Shown: piece by piece, positions 1-7,356 of the stretch
How the letters are laid out: every line of letters starts with the position of its first letter
Numbering within the stretch: position 1 is the stretch's first letter
Source: Gemmatimonadota bacterium
GTDB taxonomy: Bacteria; Gemmatimonadota; Gemmatimonadetes; Longimicrobiales; Gaopeijiaceae
DNA length: 11,689 bases
Direction: 5' to 3'
NCBI GenBank assembly: GCA_026713345.1
Contig: JAPOOQ010000215.1
Location: 1 to 11,689 of the forward strand
Position numbers and translations under genes: made by a program
The notes under the pieces: generated by a model
The model's input: only the letters and a program-made list of their open reading frames with translations
The model's database searches: none
Told to the model about the DNA's origin: nothing

Positions 1-3000
1 CCCCGCGTGGCCGGCAACGCCGCCGATGGCATGCGCGTTCTCGTCGTGCACGACGCCGTGGACGTGGAAGCCGCGGTAGTCCTCGTCGAGCTCGGTGGTG
101 GCGACGCGGTGCCACAGGGAGGGCGCCGGATTGAAGCCGGTGTCGGCCATGCCGAGGGGACGCCAGAGTTCGTCCTGGAGGAAGGCGGCGAAGGGGCGGC
201 CGGTGACCTGCTCCACGATGATGGCGACGGTCATGAGGCCGATGTCGGAGTAGACGGTGCTCTCGCCGGGGGGCTGATCGAGGGGGAGTGCGCCGATCGC
301 GGCCTCGTAGGCGTCGCGGCCCTCCATCTCGAGGAAGAAGCGGCGGAAGGGGGGCAGGCCGGCGCGGTGCACGAGCAGTTGGCGGATAGTGACGCGGGAC
401 TTCGCCGGGTCGCCCTCGCCCCACCAGGGGAGGTGGTCGACGACGTGGTCGTCCAGCGTGATCGCGCCGCGCTGCACCAGGATCATGGCGGCCGAGGTGG
501 TCGCGACGACCTTGGTTAGCGAGGCCATGTCGAAGATCGAGGCGGGGGTGACCGGGGGGGCGGCGGGGTCATGGTCGAGCCGCCCGTAGCCGCGCAGCCG
601 CACGATCTGGCCGCGGCGGACGACCGCCAGAGCCGCGCCCGAGGCGGCGGAATCGGCGAGGGCGGCCAGGATGAAGTCGTCCAGCGCGGCGAGGGAGTCG
701 GCGCTGAGGCCTACCCGGGCGGGGTCGACCTCGCGGGGGGAGACGATGGTGGGGCCCTGGCGGCAGAAGGTGGACGCGAGGTCGGGGGTGGGGGGAGGGG
801 AAGCCCCGGGCCGGGCAGGCTGGCCGGGCGCTCCTGTGCCGCCGGGGGCGCGGGGTTCCTCGAGGGCCCCCGCGGGCCGGTAATTCACGCACTCCGGGAG
901 GGACTCTGTGGTCCGCCATCTGCCGGGGCCACCGGTGGGAATGTCGGCGTCCGCTCCTGGCTCGCCCACCCCCGCTTCCCCACCAGGGATGAAGCCCGCT
1001 TCCTGCAGCGGGTCGATGGGGGCGCCGGGCCCCGCGGCGACGGTTTGAGCAGCCGCCGCTCGGTCGAGTCCATCTCCGAGGCGGTGGAGCGGCGGGATCG
1101 AGACCGGCAGACGTCCGGAGATCGCGGCAGCCCCCGCGACTGCCCTGGCCGCCGCGTTCTGCGAGACCTCCCAGCCGCCCCACGCGGCCAGGTAGGTTCC
1201 CGCGCCGGGGAACGCCGAGAGCAGGTAGGGGTTGCCGAATGAGACCACGGCGGCACCGGTGCCGTCGAGGCCGTTCAACCCTTCAACGAAGGTGCGGAAC
1301 GTCGCGGGCACGCCCACCGAGCCCACGCCTGAGCGGGGCGGCACATAGGCGCCGACGATGACCGCGTCCACGTCGCGGGCGGCGTAAAGGAGCGAGTCGT
1401 AGACCGGCCACGGGGTGTCGGGGCCGACCCGGGCGGTGAGGAGGATCCCGGGCAGGCGGCGGCCGACCGATCCGGGGGTCGCGTCGCCGGTGGCGCCGGG
1501 GCCGAGGCCTACGGTGCCGGCGCTTGCCACCAGCCCTCGCAACGTGGTGTTGAAGGTCCGCCCGGCCAGCAGATCGTCGCTGCGGGCGTAGGTGACGCTG
1601 AGCACGCGAGAGCCCGGCGCGAGCGGAAGGACTTTGTTCGCGTCCCGAACCAAGTTTTGCGACGCGGCCGCCGCCCGGTCGGCCACGGCGCGATTGGCCG
1701 CCGTTCCCACCCGGGTCGCGACCGCGGCGGGGTCGACCAGCGCCCCCTCGTGCAGTCCCAACCGGGCTTTCGCCTCCAGGAGACGGCGCACCGAGATGTC
1801 GATCCGCTCACGGCTCACCCGGCCCGACTCCACCGCCGCGACAACGGCCTCGACCGTCGCGCCGATGCCGGCGGGCGCAAGCAGCACGTCCGACCCCGCC
1901 TCCAGCGCGAGGACGGCGGCCTCGCCCGCCCCGTAGCCGTCGGTGATCGCGCCCATGCGCAGCGCGTCGGTGAAGAGGATGCCGCCGAACGCCATCTCGC
2001 CGCGCAGCACCTCGGTCATGAAGTGGGGCGAGAGGGTCGCCGGGCGATCGTCGCCCAGCACGCCCGGCACCGCCACGTGTGCGGTCATCACCGCGTCCAC
2101 GCCCGCGTCGACCGCCATGCGGAAGGGGAGGAGTTCCACCCGGTCGAGGCGGTTCCGGTCGGCGGCGATCACGGGGAGTTCGATGTGCGAATCGGTCTGC
2201 GTGTCGCCGTGCCCGGGGAAGTGCTTGGCGGTGGTGAGCGCCCCGCCCGCGCGCGCGCCCCTGATGAAGGCGGCGCCCAGCCGTCCCACCGCATCCGGGT
2301 CCTCCCCGAAGGAGCGCGTGTTGATGACCGGGTTGTCGGGGTTGCTGTTCACGTCGAGTACCGGCGCGAAGAGCCAGTGCACGCCCACCGCGCGCGCCTC
2401 CGCGGCGGTGATGCGGCCGTACTCGAAGGCGAGCTCCTCGTCCCCCGCGGCGCCGAAGGCCATCGTCGGCGGGAAGCTCGTCCCCCCACCCTGCGGGAGC
2501 AGCGAGGGCAGCGCGTAGCTGTGGTTGATCCGCATCCCCGGCCCTCCGTTCTCGAAGTCGGCGGTGACCAGCAGGGGCACGAGTGCGCGCGACTGGAGCC
2601 GGTTCAGCTTGGCCACGTAGGCGTCTGGAACACCGATCGAGATCGAGACGCCCCCGAGTCCCTGCTCCACCCACCCCAGGAGTTCCTCGAAGTCCGCGTC
2701 GCTGGCGGAAGCGTAGCCGCCGGGGATCCAGGGGATGACCAGTTGGGCGATAGCCTGACGTAACGTCAGGGTTGTGAGCGTCTCATCCACCCATTGACGC
2801 GCCCGGGTGTCGAGGGCGGCGGCGGGGACGACGGGGGCGGGGGCGGCGGTAGCACCGGGGCCGGGGCCGTAGTCCGGCGTCAGGGTGCGCGGGGCGGAAG
2901 ACGGGCCGGAGGTGCAGGCTCCGGGGAGGATCGCCAGGAGGACCGCGAGGAGGAGGGTGCCGGACGCGCGGGCGCCATCGAGCGACGCTCGGCAGGCGGA

Positions 3001-3006
3001 AGTCAA
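1..3006 (-). CDS. GH3 beta-N-acetylglucosaminidase fused to a beta-lactamase-fold serine hydrolase (C-terminus cut by window edge)
   Basis: Translating the minus strand by hand gives an uninterrupted frame of 1002 residues running off the window. The start is a TTG at 3006-3004; no ATG or GTG precedes the hydrophobic signal (residues 16-27) in this frame. Cys31 follows Pro-Gly-Ala, an imperfect lipobox, so export is likely and lipidation only possible. The GH3 domain (about 50-400) has the NagZ signature KHFPGHG (261-267) followed by the Asp272-x-His274 dyad, and a nucleophile Asp347 in FTDALRMGA. A second GH3-associated domain runs to about 610. A Pro/Gly/Ala-rich linker (about 630-770) leads to a serine hydrolase with SLTK (829-832), YSD (919-921) and HAG (1000-1002), matching the SxxK, YxN-like and third motifs of the beta-lactamase/AmiE fold. 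About 130-150 residues are probably missing. Inferred role: removal of GlcNAc, then peptide, from exported muropeptides. An esterase or peptidase activity for the second domain is possible. Confidence 0.9.
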   Translation of the reverse strand, partial: MTSACRASLDGARASGTLLLAVLLAILPGACTSGPSSAPRTLTPDYGPGPGATAAPAPVVPAAALDTRARQWVDETLTTLTLRQAIAQLVIPWIPGGYASASDADFEELLGWVEQGLGGVSISIGVPDAYVAKLNRLQSRALVPLLVTADFENGGPGMRINHSYALPSLLPQGGGTSFPPTMAFGAAGDEELAFEYGRITAAEARAVGVHWLFAPVLDVNSNPDNPVINTRSFGEDPDAVGRLGAAFIRGARAGGALTTAKHFPGHGDTQTDSHIELPVIAADRNRLDRVELLPFRMAVDAGVDAVMTAHVAVPGVLGDDRPATLSPHFMTEVLRGEMAFGGILFTDALRMGAITDGYGAGEAAVLALEAGSDVLLAPAGIGATVEAVVAAVESGRVSRERIDISVRRLLEAKARLGLHEGALVDPAAVATRVGTAANRAVADRAAAASQNLVRDANKVLPLAPGSRVLSVTYARSDDLLAGRTFNTTLRGLVASAGTVGLGPGATGDATPGSVGRRLPGILLTARVGPDTPWPVYDSLLYAARDVDAVIVGAYVPPRSGVGSVGVPATFRTFVEGLNGLDGTGAAVVSFGNPYLLSAFPGAGTYLAAWGGWEVSQNAAARAVAGAAAISGRLPVSIPPLHRLGDGLDRAAAAQTVAAGPGAPIDPLQEAGFIPGGEAGVGEPGADADIPTGGPGRWRTTESLPECVNYRPAGALEEPRAPGGTGAPGQPARPGASPPPTPDLASTFCRQGPTIVSPREVDPARVGLSADSLAALDDFILAALADSAASGAALAVVRRGQIVRLRGYGRLDHDPAAPPVTPASIFDMASLTKVVATTSAAMILVQRGAITLDDHVVDHLPWWGEGDPAKSRVTIRQLLVHRAGLPPFRRFFLEMEGRDAYEAAIGALPLDQPPGESTVYSDIGLMTVAIIVEQVTGRPFAAFLQDELWRPLGMADTGFNPAPSLWHRVATTELDEDYRGFHVHGVVHDENAHAIGGVAGHAG
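3003..3006 (-). other. TTGA start/stop overlap between the two GH3 genes
   Basis: On the minus strand the bases TTGA contain the TGA stop of the upstream NagZ gene and the TTG start of the fusion gene. There is no convincing Shine-Dalgarno sequence just upstream, so the second gene probably depends on terminating ribosomes from the first (inference). No other usable start lies between here and the signal peptide. Confidence 0.7.
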
Positions 3007-4940
3007 CTCGACCCCGCGTCGGCCTTCGCCGGGATCTGGAGACCGGCGCCGATCCGGAAATCCCCGATACGCGTCGGCGTCCGTCCGGTGACATCGATCC
3101 TGCCGAGGATGGCGTCGACGGCGGCGCGCTCCGAGACCGGCACGCCCGACCAGGCGGTCAGGTACGTCCCCACCTCCGGGAACTCGGTCAGGAGATACGG
3201 ATTTCCGAACGCCACGACGATGTGCGGGCGGCCCGAGCGCGCCAGCTGCCGGATGAAGTCGACCGCGGGCTCCGGGAGGGCAACCGAACCGGAGGCCGTC
3301 CGCACGCCCACGTGGAGCGACACCACCGTCAGGGCCATCCCCCGGGCGCGGCTCAGGATGCGGTCGTACTCCGCCGCTTCCGTCCCCTGCTCCACGTTGA
3401 CCGTGCGAAGCCGCCGGTAGGTCTGCCGCAGGCGGGAGTTGAAGGCCCGGCCCGCGCGCAGGTCGGTCGCCCTGCGGTAGGTGACCGAATAGACGTTGGC
3501 GGTGGGGGTCCCGAGCAGCGGCAGCAGTTCCCGTTCGTCCTTCAGCACGGTGATCGACTGGTCGGCCACCCTGCGGGCCACTGCCAGATGCGGCTCGATC
3601 CCGACGACATCGCGAACGCGCGCAATGTCCACGGTGCGTCGGCGGTTCAGCCCCAGGTTCTCCTTTGCCCGCAGGATCCGCAGCACCGACCGGTCGACCC
3701 GCTCCTCGGGCAGCCGGCCCGACAGCACCGCGGCGATGATGCCCCGTCGCGCGGCCGCCAGATCCGGCGGCATGAGGATAACGTCGGCCCCCGCCTCGAG
3801 CGCCCGCACCGCCGCTTCGCCGCGGTCGAACATGCGGTCGACCGCGCCCATGTCCATCGCGTCGGTAAAGACGAGGCCCCGGAACTGCATCTCGTCGCGC
3901 AGAAGGTCCGAGAGGACGGCGGGGGCCAGCGTGGCGGGAATGCTCGCGCCGGTGATCTCGGGCACGGTGATGTGCGCGGTCATGACCGCGCCCAGCCCGG
4001 CGTCGACCGCGCGGCGGAAGGGGAGCAGCTCCACCGAGTCCATGCGCTCCTTGCTCACGCGGATCACCGGTAGCGAGATGTGCGAGTCGATCCCGGTGTC
4101 GCCGTGTCCCGGGAAGTGCTTGGCGGTCGCGATCGCGCCGTGATCCTGAATGCCCTTGACGAAGGCGGCGCCGAGGACGGCGACCTGTTCCGGATCCTCG
4201 CCGATCGCGCGCACGTTGATGACGGGGTTCTCCGGGTTGTTGTTGACGTCGAGGACCGGGGCGAATGGAACGTGGACGCCAATCGCCCGCCCCTCCAGCG
4301 CAGTCACGCGGCCCATCTCGTAGGCCATCCCGGGGTCGCCCGAGGCGCCGAGCGCCATGAACGCGGGGAAGCGGGTCGCCCCGCCCAGCCAGATGTTGGT
4401 GGGCGCGTGCAACACCCCGTCGAAGCGGAAGCCCGCGCCGGCCTCCAGGTCGGAGCCGATCAGAAGCGGCAGATCCGAGAGCTCCTGGAGCCAGTTGAGC
4501 TTCGCGGCGACCTCGATGGGCGAGCCCACCGAGATGATGATGCCGCCGACCTGGTGCTCCTCGACCAGCGCCCGGACGCGCCGCCCGGCGGCCGATCCGC
4601 TCGGGGTGAAATCGCCGATCAGGATGGGCATCATCAGCTGGGCGACCTTCTCCTCGAGGCTCAGGGATTCGAGCGTCTGTTCCGCCCAGCTGCGGCCATC
4701 GTACCAGGCGTCGCCGGGAGGGTCGAGGCGGCAGGGAGGCGGGTCGGGGGGGGGGGGGGGGGGGGGGATCGCAGCCGCGTCGGGGGTGGGGGGGGTGGGG
4801 TCCTGGCCGGGGGTCCCCGCCGCGAGGCTGCAGGACAAGAGGGGCAGGACGAGGGCCGCGAGGAGGAGGGCGAGGGGGGTGCCCGGTGGCCGGGCCGCCG
4901 TGCGTGAGGTCGGTGGTGTCAAGGGATCACTTGCGCGCAT
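3003..4940 (-). CDS. nagZ: NagZ-type GH3 beta-N-acetylglucosaminidase, lipoprotein
   Basis: This 645-residue protein should release terminal GlcNAc from peptidoglycan fragments outside the cytoplasm. A hydrophobic segment (23-35) ends in the lipobox LLSC with Cys37. A Pro-rich spacer follows, including seven prolines (59-65) encoded by a 22-base homopolymer. The catalytic domain (about 80-435) has KHFPGHG (274-280), the Asp285-x-His287 dyad that distinguishes NagZ from most GH3 enzymes, and nucleophile Asp360 in FTDAMDMGA. A second alpha/beta domain (about 450-630) includes FGNPYLL, as in two-domain NagZ of Bacillus subtilis, which has a similar length. It is a clear paralogue of the downstream fusion protein, sharing motifs along its whole length, so a tandem duplication is likely. 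The stop overlaps the next gene's TTG start, indicating translational coupling. The ATG at 4940 has only a weak GGGTG ribosome site, itself able to pair as GGGT/ACCC (4946-4956). Confidence 0.93.
   Translation of the reverse strand: MRASDPLTPPTSRTAARPPGTPLALLLAALVLPLLSCSLAAGTPGQDPTPPTPDAAAIPPPPPPPDPPPCRLDPPGDAWYDGRSWAEQTLESLSLEEKVAQLMMPILIGDFTPSGSAAGRRVRALVEEHQVGGIIISVGSPIEVAAKLNWLQELSDLPLLIGSDLEAGAGFRFDGVLHAPTNIWLGGATRFPAFMALGASGDPGMAYEMGRVTALEGRAIGVHVPFAPVLDVNNNPENPVINVRAIGEDPEQVAVLGAAFVKGIQDHGAIATAKHFPGHGDTGIDSHISLPVIRVSKERMDSVELLPFRRAVDAGLGAVMTAHITVPEITGASIPATLAPAVLSDLLRDEMQFRGLVFTDAMDMGAVDRMFDRGEAAVRALEAGADVILMPPDLAAARRGIIAAVLSGRLPEERVDRSVLRILRAKENLGLNRRRTVDIARVRDVVGIEPHLAVARRVADQSITVLKDERELLPLLGTPTANVYSVTYRRATDLRAGRAFNSRLRQTYRRLRTVNVEQGTEAAEYDRILSRARGMALTVVSLHVGVRTASGSVALPEPAVDFIRQLARSGRPHIVVAFGNPYLLTEFPEVGTYLTAWSGVPVSERAAVDAILGRIDVTGRTPTRIGDFRIGAGLQIPAKADAGSS
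4746..4767. repeat. 22-base G homopolymer (C tract on the coding strand) inside nagZ
   Basis: The plus strand shows 22 consecutive G. On the coding strand it ends the Ile58 codon and supplies seven Pro codons (59-65), about 20 residues after the lipidated cysteine. At the length shown the reading frame is open. Loss or gain of one or two bases would shift the frame and cut the protein before the catalytic domain. Long G/C tracts near the start of surface-protein genes are typical slipped-strand contingency loci, but such tracts are also prone to sequencing error. Confidence 0.95.
4782..4800 (+). repeat. G-run cluster with G-quadruplex potential
   Basis: Runs of 5, 8 and 4 G separated by single T bases lie 14 bases beyond the 22-G tract. 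The run of 8 can supply two G-triplets, so four short-looped G-runs are available. The G-rich strand is the template for nagZ, where a quadruplex could slow RNA polymerase. Quadruplex formation is inferred only from base pattern. Confidence 0.5.
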
Positions 4941-4990
4941 GTCGTGGGTGTCACCCGCCTATGGATACAAGATAACGATCATCGCCAGTC

Positions 4991-5031
4991 CGCGGGGATG
5001 GCAATCGTGGGACTCCACGGACCATCCCGCG
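4991..5031. repeat. Large interrupted inverted repeat in the divergent regulatory region
   Basis: The outer stem pairs 4991-5001 with 5022-5031 (ten pairs with one bulged G at 4997). The inner stem pairs 5006-5010 (CGTGG) with 5015-5019 (CCACG) around a GACT loop, and CAAT faces GA in between. This makes 15 base pairs in 41 bases. There is no T-run, so it is not a typical intrinsic terminator. It ends two bases before the -35 element of the rightward promoter. If the leftward GH3 transcript starts beyond it, it would lie in that 5' leader, 51-91 bases before the start codon. It could be a regulator site or an mRNA leader structure. Confidence 0.65.
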
Positions 5032-5032
5032 A

Positions 5033-5061
5033 TTGACTTCGACGACAGTGCACCGTATGAT
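5033..5061 (+). promoter_or_regulatory. Near-consensus sigma-70 promoter
   Basis: TTGACT at 5033-5038 and TATGAT at 5056-5061 are separated by exactly 17 bases, each hexamer with one mismatch to TTGACA/TATAAT. Transcription would start near 5068, giving a leader of roughly 46 bases before the ATG at 5114. It lies in a locally AT-rich patch in otherwise GC-rich DNA. Confidence 0.8.
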
Positions 5062-5078
5062 TACGATATATTGTCGTA
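5062..5078. promoter_or_regulatory. Operator-like palindrome over the predicted transcription start
   Basis: Arms TACGA (5062-5066) and TCGTA (5074-5078) are perfect inverted copies around a 7-base centre, directly after the -10 element. A repressor bound here would block initiation from the promoter at 5033-5061. No regulator gene is in the window, so the binding protein is unknown and this is inferred from position and symmetry. Confidence 0.4.
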
Positions 5079-5100
5079 TTCGTTGCCGCGCTCTAGACCC

Positions 5101-5109
5101 GGAGGGAGG
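5101..5109 (+). promoter_or_regulatory. Strong Shine-Dalgarno sequence
   Basis: GGAGGGAGG ends four bases before the ATG at 5114. It is the clearest ribosome binding site in the window and fixes the start of the lipoprotein reading frame, which then runs out of phase with the rest of the gene. Confidence 0.8.
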
Positions 5110-5113
5110 ACCT

Positions 5114-5939
5114 ATGCATCGCGGACCGCGCACAGTCCACCCCATGGCAGCGGGGGCTGCCATTGTCGGCCTTCCACTCGCCCTCGGCTGCGCGGAGATC
5201 GGTCCATGCGACACCGGGCCGCAGGACCGAGGCGCGTCGCGTTCCGGTCGCGGTCGACGCTCGCGGGATGGTCTACTTCAACGGCTGGGGCAGCTGGCCT
5301 CCGGGCGACACCCTGATTCACATTCTGCGCCTCGACCGCGGCACCGAGCGCGTGGACACCGTAGGGGCCTATCTACGCCCGTGGCTGGAACCGCCGAGAT
5401 GCGTGCTCGCACCGCCGGAGCTTCCTTGGGGAGTGGCTCCGGACGGTGCCGTAGTGGTCGGTCGCCAGCGGGCCTACGGTGTAAACTGGCACGCCCCCGA
5501 CGGGACCATCACGCACGGCGAACCGGTCCCGTTCGAGCCGGTCCCGCTGACGGATGCGGAAAAGGAGGAGTGGTTCAGGGAGGGATACCTTCACTGGGGC
5601 ACCGCCAGTGTCGGCGTGTCCGCGCGCAGCACTGCGTTTCGCGAGTCTTTCCGAGAGCTTTACGCCACTCGGGAATGGCCCGCCGTCCTGCCGCCAATCA
5701 GGCCTGAGACCATTCGCGTGGACCCGGAGCACCGAGCGTGGGTCCGCCGCTCCATGCCCGCAGGCAGCAACGCAACGTACGATGTTTTCGACGGCGAGGG
5801 GCAGCGGTTAATGTCGGTAACCCTGGCCGGGGATCGAAGGCTCGCGGGTTTCGGCGCTCGATCGGTGTACGTGGCCGCATTCGGGGCAATGGATCTTGTG
5901 CGCCTGGAGCGATACGAACGGCCAATGCCTTCTCGCTGA
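5114..5939 (+). pseudogene. Beta-propeller-like lipoprotein, frameshifted and probably internally deleted
   Basis: The ATG at 5114, behind a strong ribosome site, encodes a signal peptide with a lipobox-like LALGC (Cys26). That frame soon becomes low-complexity Arg/Ser/Gly-rich sequence. From about 5220 the convincing protein is in another frame and runs to the TGA at 5937-5939: VDARGMVYFNGWGS, then LPWGVAPDGAVVVGRQRAYG, TDAEKEEWF, AWVRRSMPAG, YDVFDGEGQRL and GFGARSVYVA. These blade-like repeats resemble the C-terminal half of six-bladed propeller lipoproteins I associate with Gemmatimonadota. The only upstream start in the second frame is a TTG at 5163 without a ribosome site, which would skip the signal peptide. 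Either one indel near 5215-5222 or a deletion removed the first blades. The family assignment is moderate; the frame switch is clear. A base-calling error is the main alternative. Confidence 0.7.
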
Positions 5940-6033
5940 CGGTCCCTCGGCCCCTTGACCCACACGACGCCACGAGTCTCAATTCCGGGTCCCGGCTCGT
6001 CTGTCAAGAACCCCACCGCCCCCGGTCAATCGC

Positions 6034-7341
6034 ATGCCCTTTCTCTACGCCCGGCGTTTCTATTCGTCCTTTCCGAGGCTGGTCGTCGCGTCCGGCGTCC
6101 TCGCCGCCGCCGCTTGCGCCCCCGCAGGCGACGCCAACGGTGAGACGGCCGCTACCGCCGCCCGCACCCCCCCGTCGCAGCCCCCCCAACCCGGAAACGT
6201 CCGGCCCGGCATCGAAGTCCTCCTGAGCGACTCCCTCTCGCTGGTGCGCGGCCGCCGCGCGGGGCTGATCACCAACCACACGGGACGCGACCGCAGCGGC
6301 ACCCCCTCGATCGACCTGCTCGCCGCTCACCCCGACGTGGAGCTGGTCGCGCTCTTCTCCCCCGAGCACGGGATCCGGGGCAGCGCCGAGGCGGGTGTGC
6401 GCGTCGAGGATGGGGCGGACGAGGGAGACGGGCTGCCCGTTCACTCCCTGTACGGCGAGAACCGGGCCCCGACGGCCGAGATGCTGGACGGCATCGAGGT
6501 GCTCCTCTTCGACATCCAGGACATCGGCACCCGCTACTACACATATTTGTCGACCATGGCGCTGAGCATGGAGGCCGCGGGCGAACACGGCATCCCCTTC
6601 GTGGTCCTCGACCGCCCCAACCCGATCGGCGGCGATCCAGTGCACGGCAACATCCTCGACCCCGCCTTCTCCAGCTTCGTGGGGCTCTATCCCATCCCGA
6701 TGCGGCACGGGCTGACGGCCGGCGAGTTCGCGCGGATGGCGGTGGGCGAGTTCGGCGTGGATGTCGAGCTGAGCGTGGCGGTAGTGGACGGGTGGAGCCG
6801 CACGATGCCATTCGACGACACCGGCATCCCCTGGATTGCGCCGTCGCCTAACATGCCGTCGGTGGCGAGTGCCCTGCACTACCCTGGCACCTGCCTCTTC
6901 GAGGGGACGCCGATTTCGGTGGGCCGGGGGACGGATCGGGCGTTTCAGCTGGTGGGTGCGCCGTGGCTCGACGGGGAGGCGCTGGCGGCCAGGCTAAACG
7001 CGCTCGGCGTGCCGGATGCCCACTTCATCCCGGTGCGGTTTACGCCGGAGAACCCCGGTGACGGCAAGTTCGGCGGCACCGAGGTCGGGGGCGTGCGGTT
7101 GGAGGCCGCCGGACCGGACTACGACCCGACGCTGGCGGCCTTGGCGCTTATGGCCGAGATCAAGGCCATGTCGGGCGACCAGTGGGGCTGGCGGATCGGC
7201 CACTTCGACCGGCTGGCGGGGACGGACGGGCTGCGCGTGGCGCTGGATGCGGGCGTGACATACGCGGAGCTGGCGGAGGGGTGGGGGGAGGGGCTGGGCG
7301 ACTATCTCGCCCGGCGGGAAACTTATCTGCTCTACCGGTGA
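6034..7341 (+). CDS. namZ: NamZ exo-beta-N-acetylmuramidase (DUF1343, GH171), exported
   Basis: The 435-residue protein matches the NamZ family, which removes MurNAc from the non-reducing end of peptidoglycan chains. An N-terminal hydrophobic segment (16-27) precedes Cys28 in a weak alanine lipobox; a Pro/Thr-rich spacer leads to the enzyme domain from about 58. Recognisable blocks are GLITNHTG (77-84), SPEHG (109-113, whose Glu111 is a candidate catalytic residue), DIQDIGTRYYTY (160-171), LDRPNPIGG (192-200), MRHGLTAGE (223-231), PSPNMP (270-275) and YPGTCLFEGT (283-292). Length is near that of the family. The ATG at 6034 has no clear ribosome site. TTGACC at 5955-5960 could be a -35 element but lacks a good -10, so the gene may also be read from the promoter at 5033. 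It faces away from the two GH3 genes, whose enzymes act on alternating GlcNAc ends of the same glycan chain. Confidence 0.93.
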   Translation: MPFLYARRFYSSFPRLVVASGVLAAAACAPAGDANGETAATAARTPPSQPPQPGNVRPGIEVLLSDSLSLVRGRRAGLITNHTGRDRSGTPSIDLLAAHPDVELVALFSPEHGIRGSAEAGVRVEDGADEGDGLPVHSLYGENRAPTAEMLDGIEVLLFDIQDIGTRYYTYLSTMALSMEAAGEHGIPFVVLDRPNPIGGDPVHGNILDPAFSSFVGLYPIPMRHGLTAGEFARMAVGEFGVDVELSVAVVDGWSRTMPFDDTGIPWIAPSPNMPSVASALHYPGTCLFEGTPISVGRGTDRAFQLVGAPWLDGEALAARLNALGVPDAHFIPVRFTPENPGDGKFGGTEVGGVRLEAAGPDYDPTLAALALMAEIKAMSGDQWGWRIGHFDRLAGTDGLRVALDAGVTYAELAEGWGEGLGDYLARRETYLLYR

Positions 7342-7356
7342 CGGGGGCGGGCTGTC

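Noticed and set aside
1808..2674. Long minus-strand ORF rich in Arg, Gly and Ala inside the fusion gene
   Set aside because: It is an out-of-frame shadow. The adjacent frame gives a continuous GH3 protein with all catalytic motifs.
1657..2763. 368-codon plus-strand ORF opposite the GH3 domain
   Set aside because: It has a His/Arg/Val-rich composition typical of antisense frames in GC-rich DNA, and no recognisable domain.
3222..4907. Long plus-strand ORFs opposite nagZ (3222-4073 and 4080-4907)
   Set aside because: These are antisense shadows. Biased composition reflects the GH3 codons, and no start signals are present.
4946..4956. Small GGGT/ACCC hairpin before the nagZ start as a riboswitch
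   Set aside because: A four-pair stem is too short to support a riboswitch call. It is only noted as possible weak occlusion of the ribosome site.
5163..5939. Taking the propeller-like protein as an intact gene from 5163
   Set aside because: The codon at 5163 is TTG with no ribosome site, and the first 20 residues look like out-of-frame signal-peptide coding. A frameshifted gene from 5114 fits better.
7342..7356. Intrinsic terminator between namZ and the AlbA_2 gene
   Set aside because: The gap is G-rich with no inverted repeat and no T-run.
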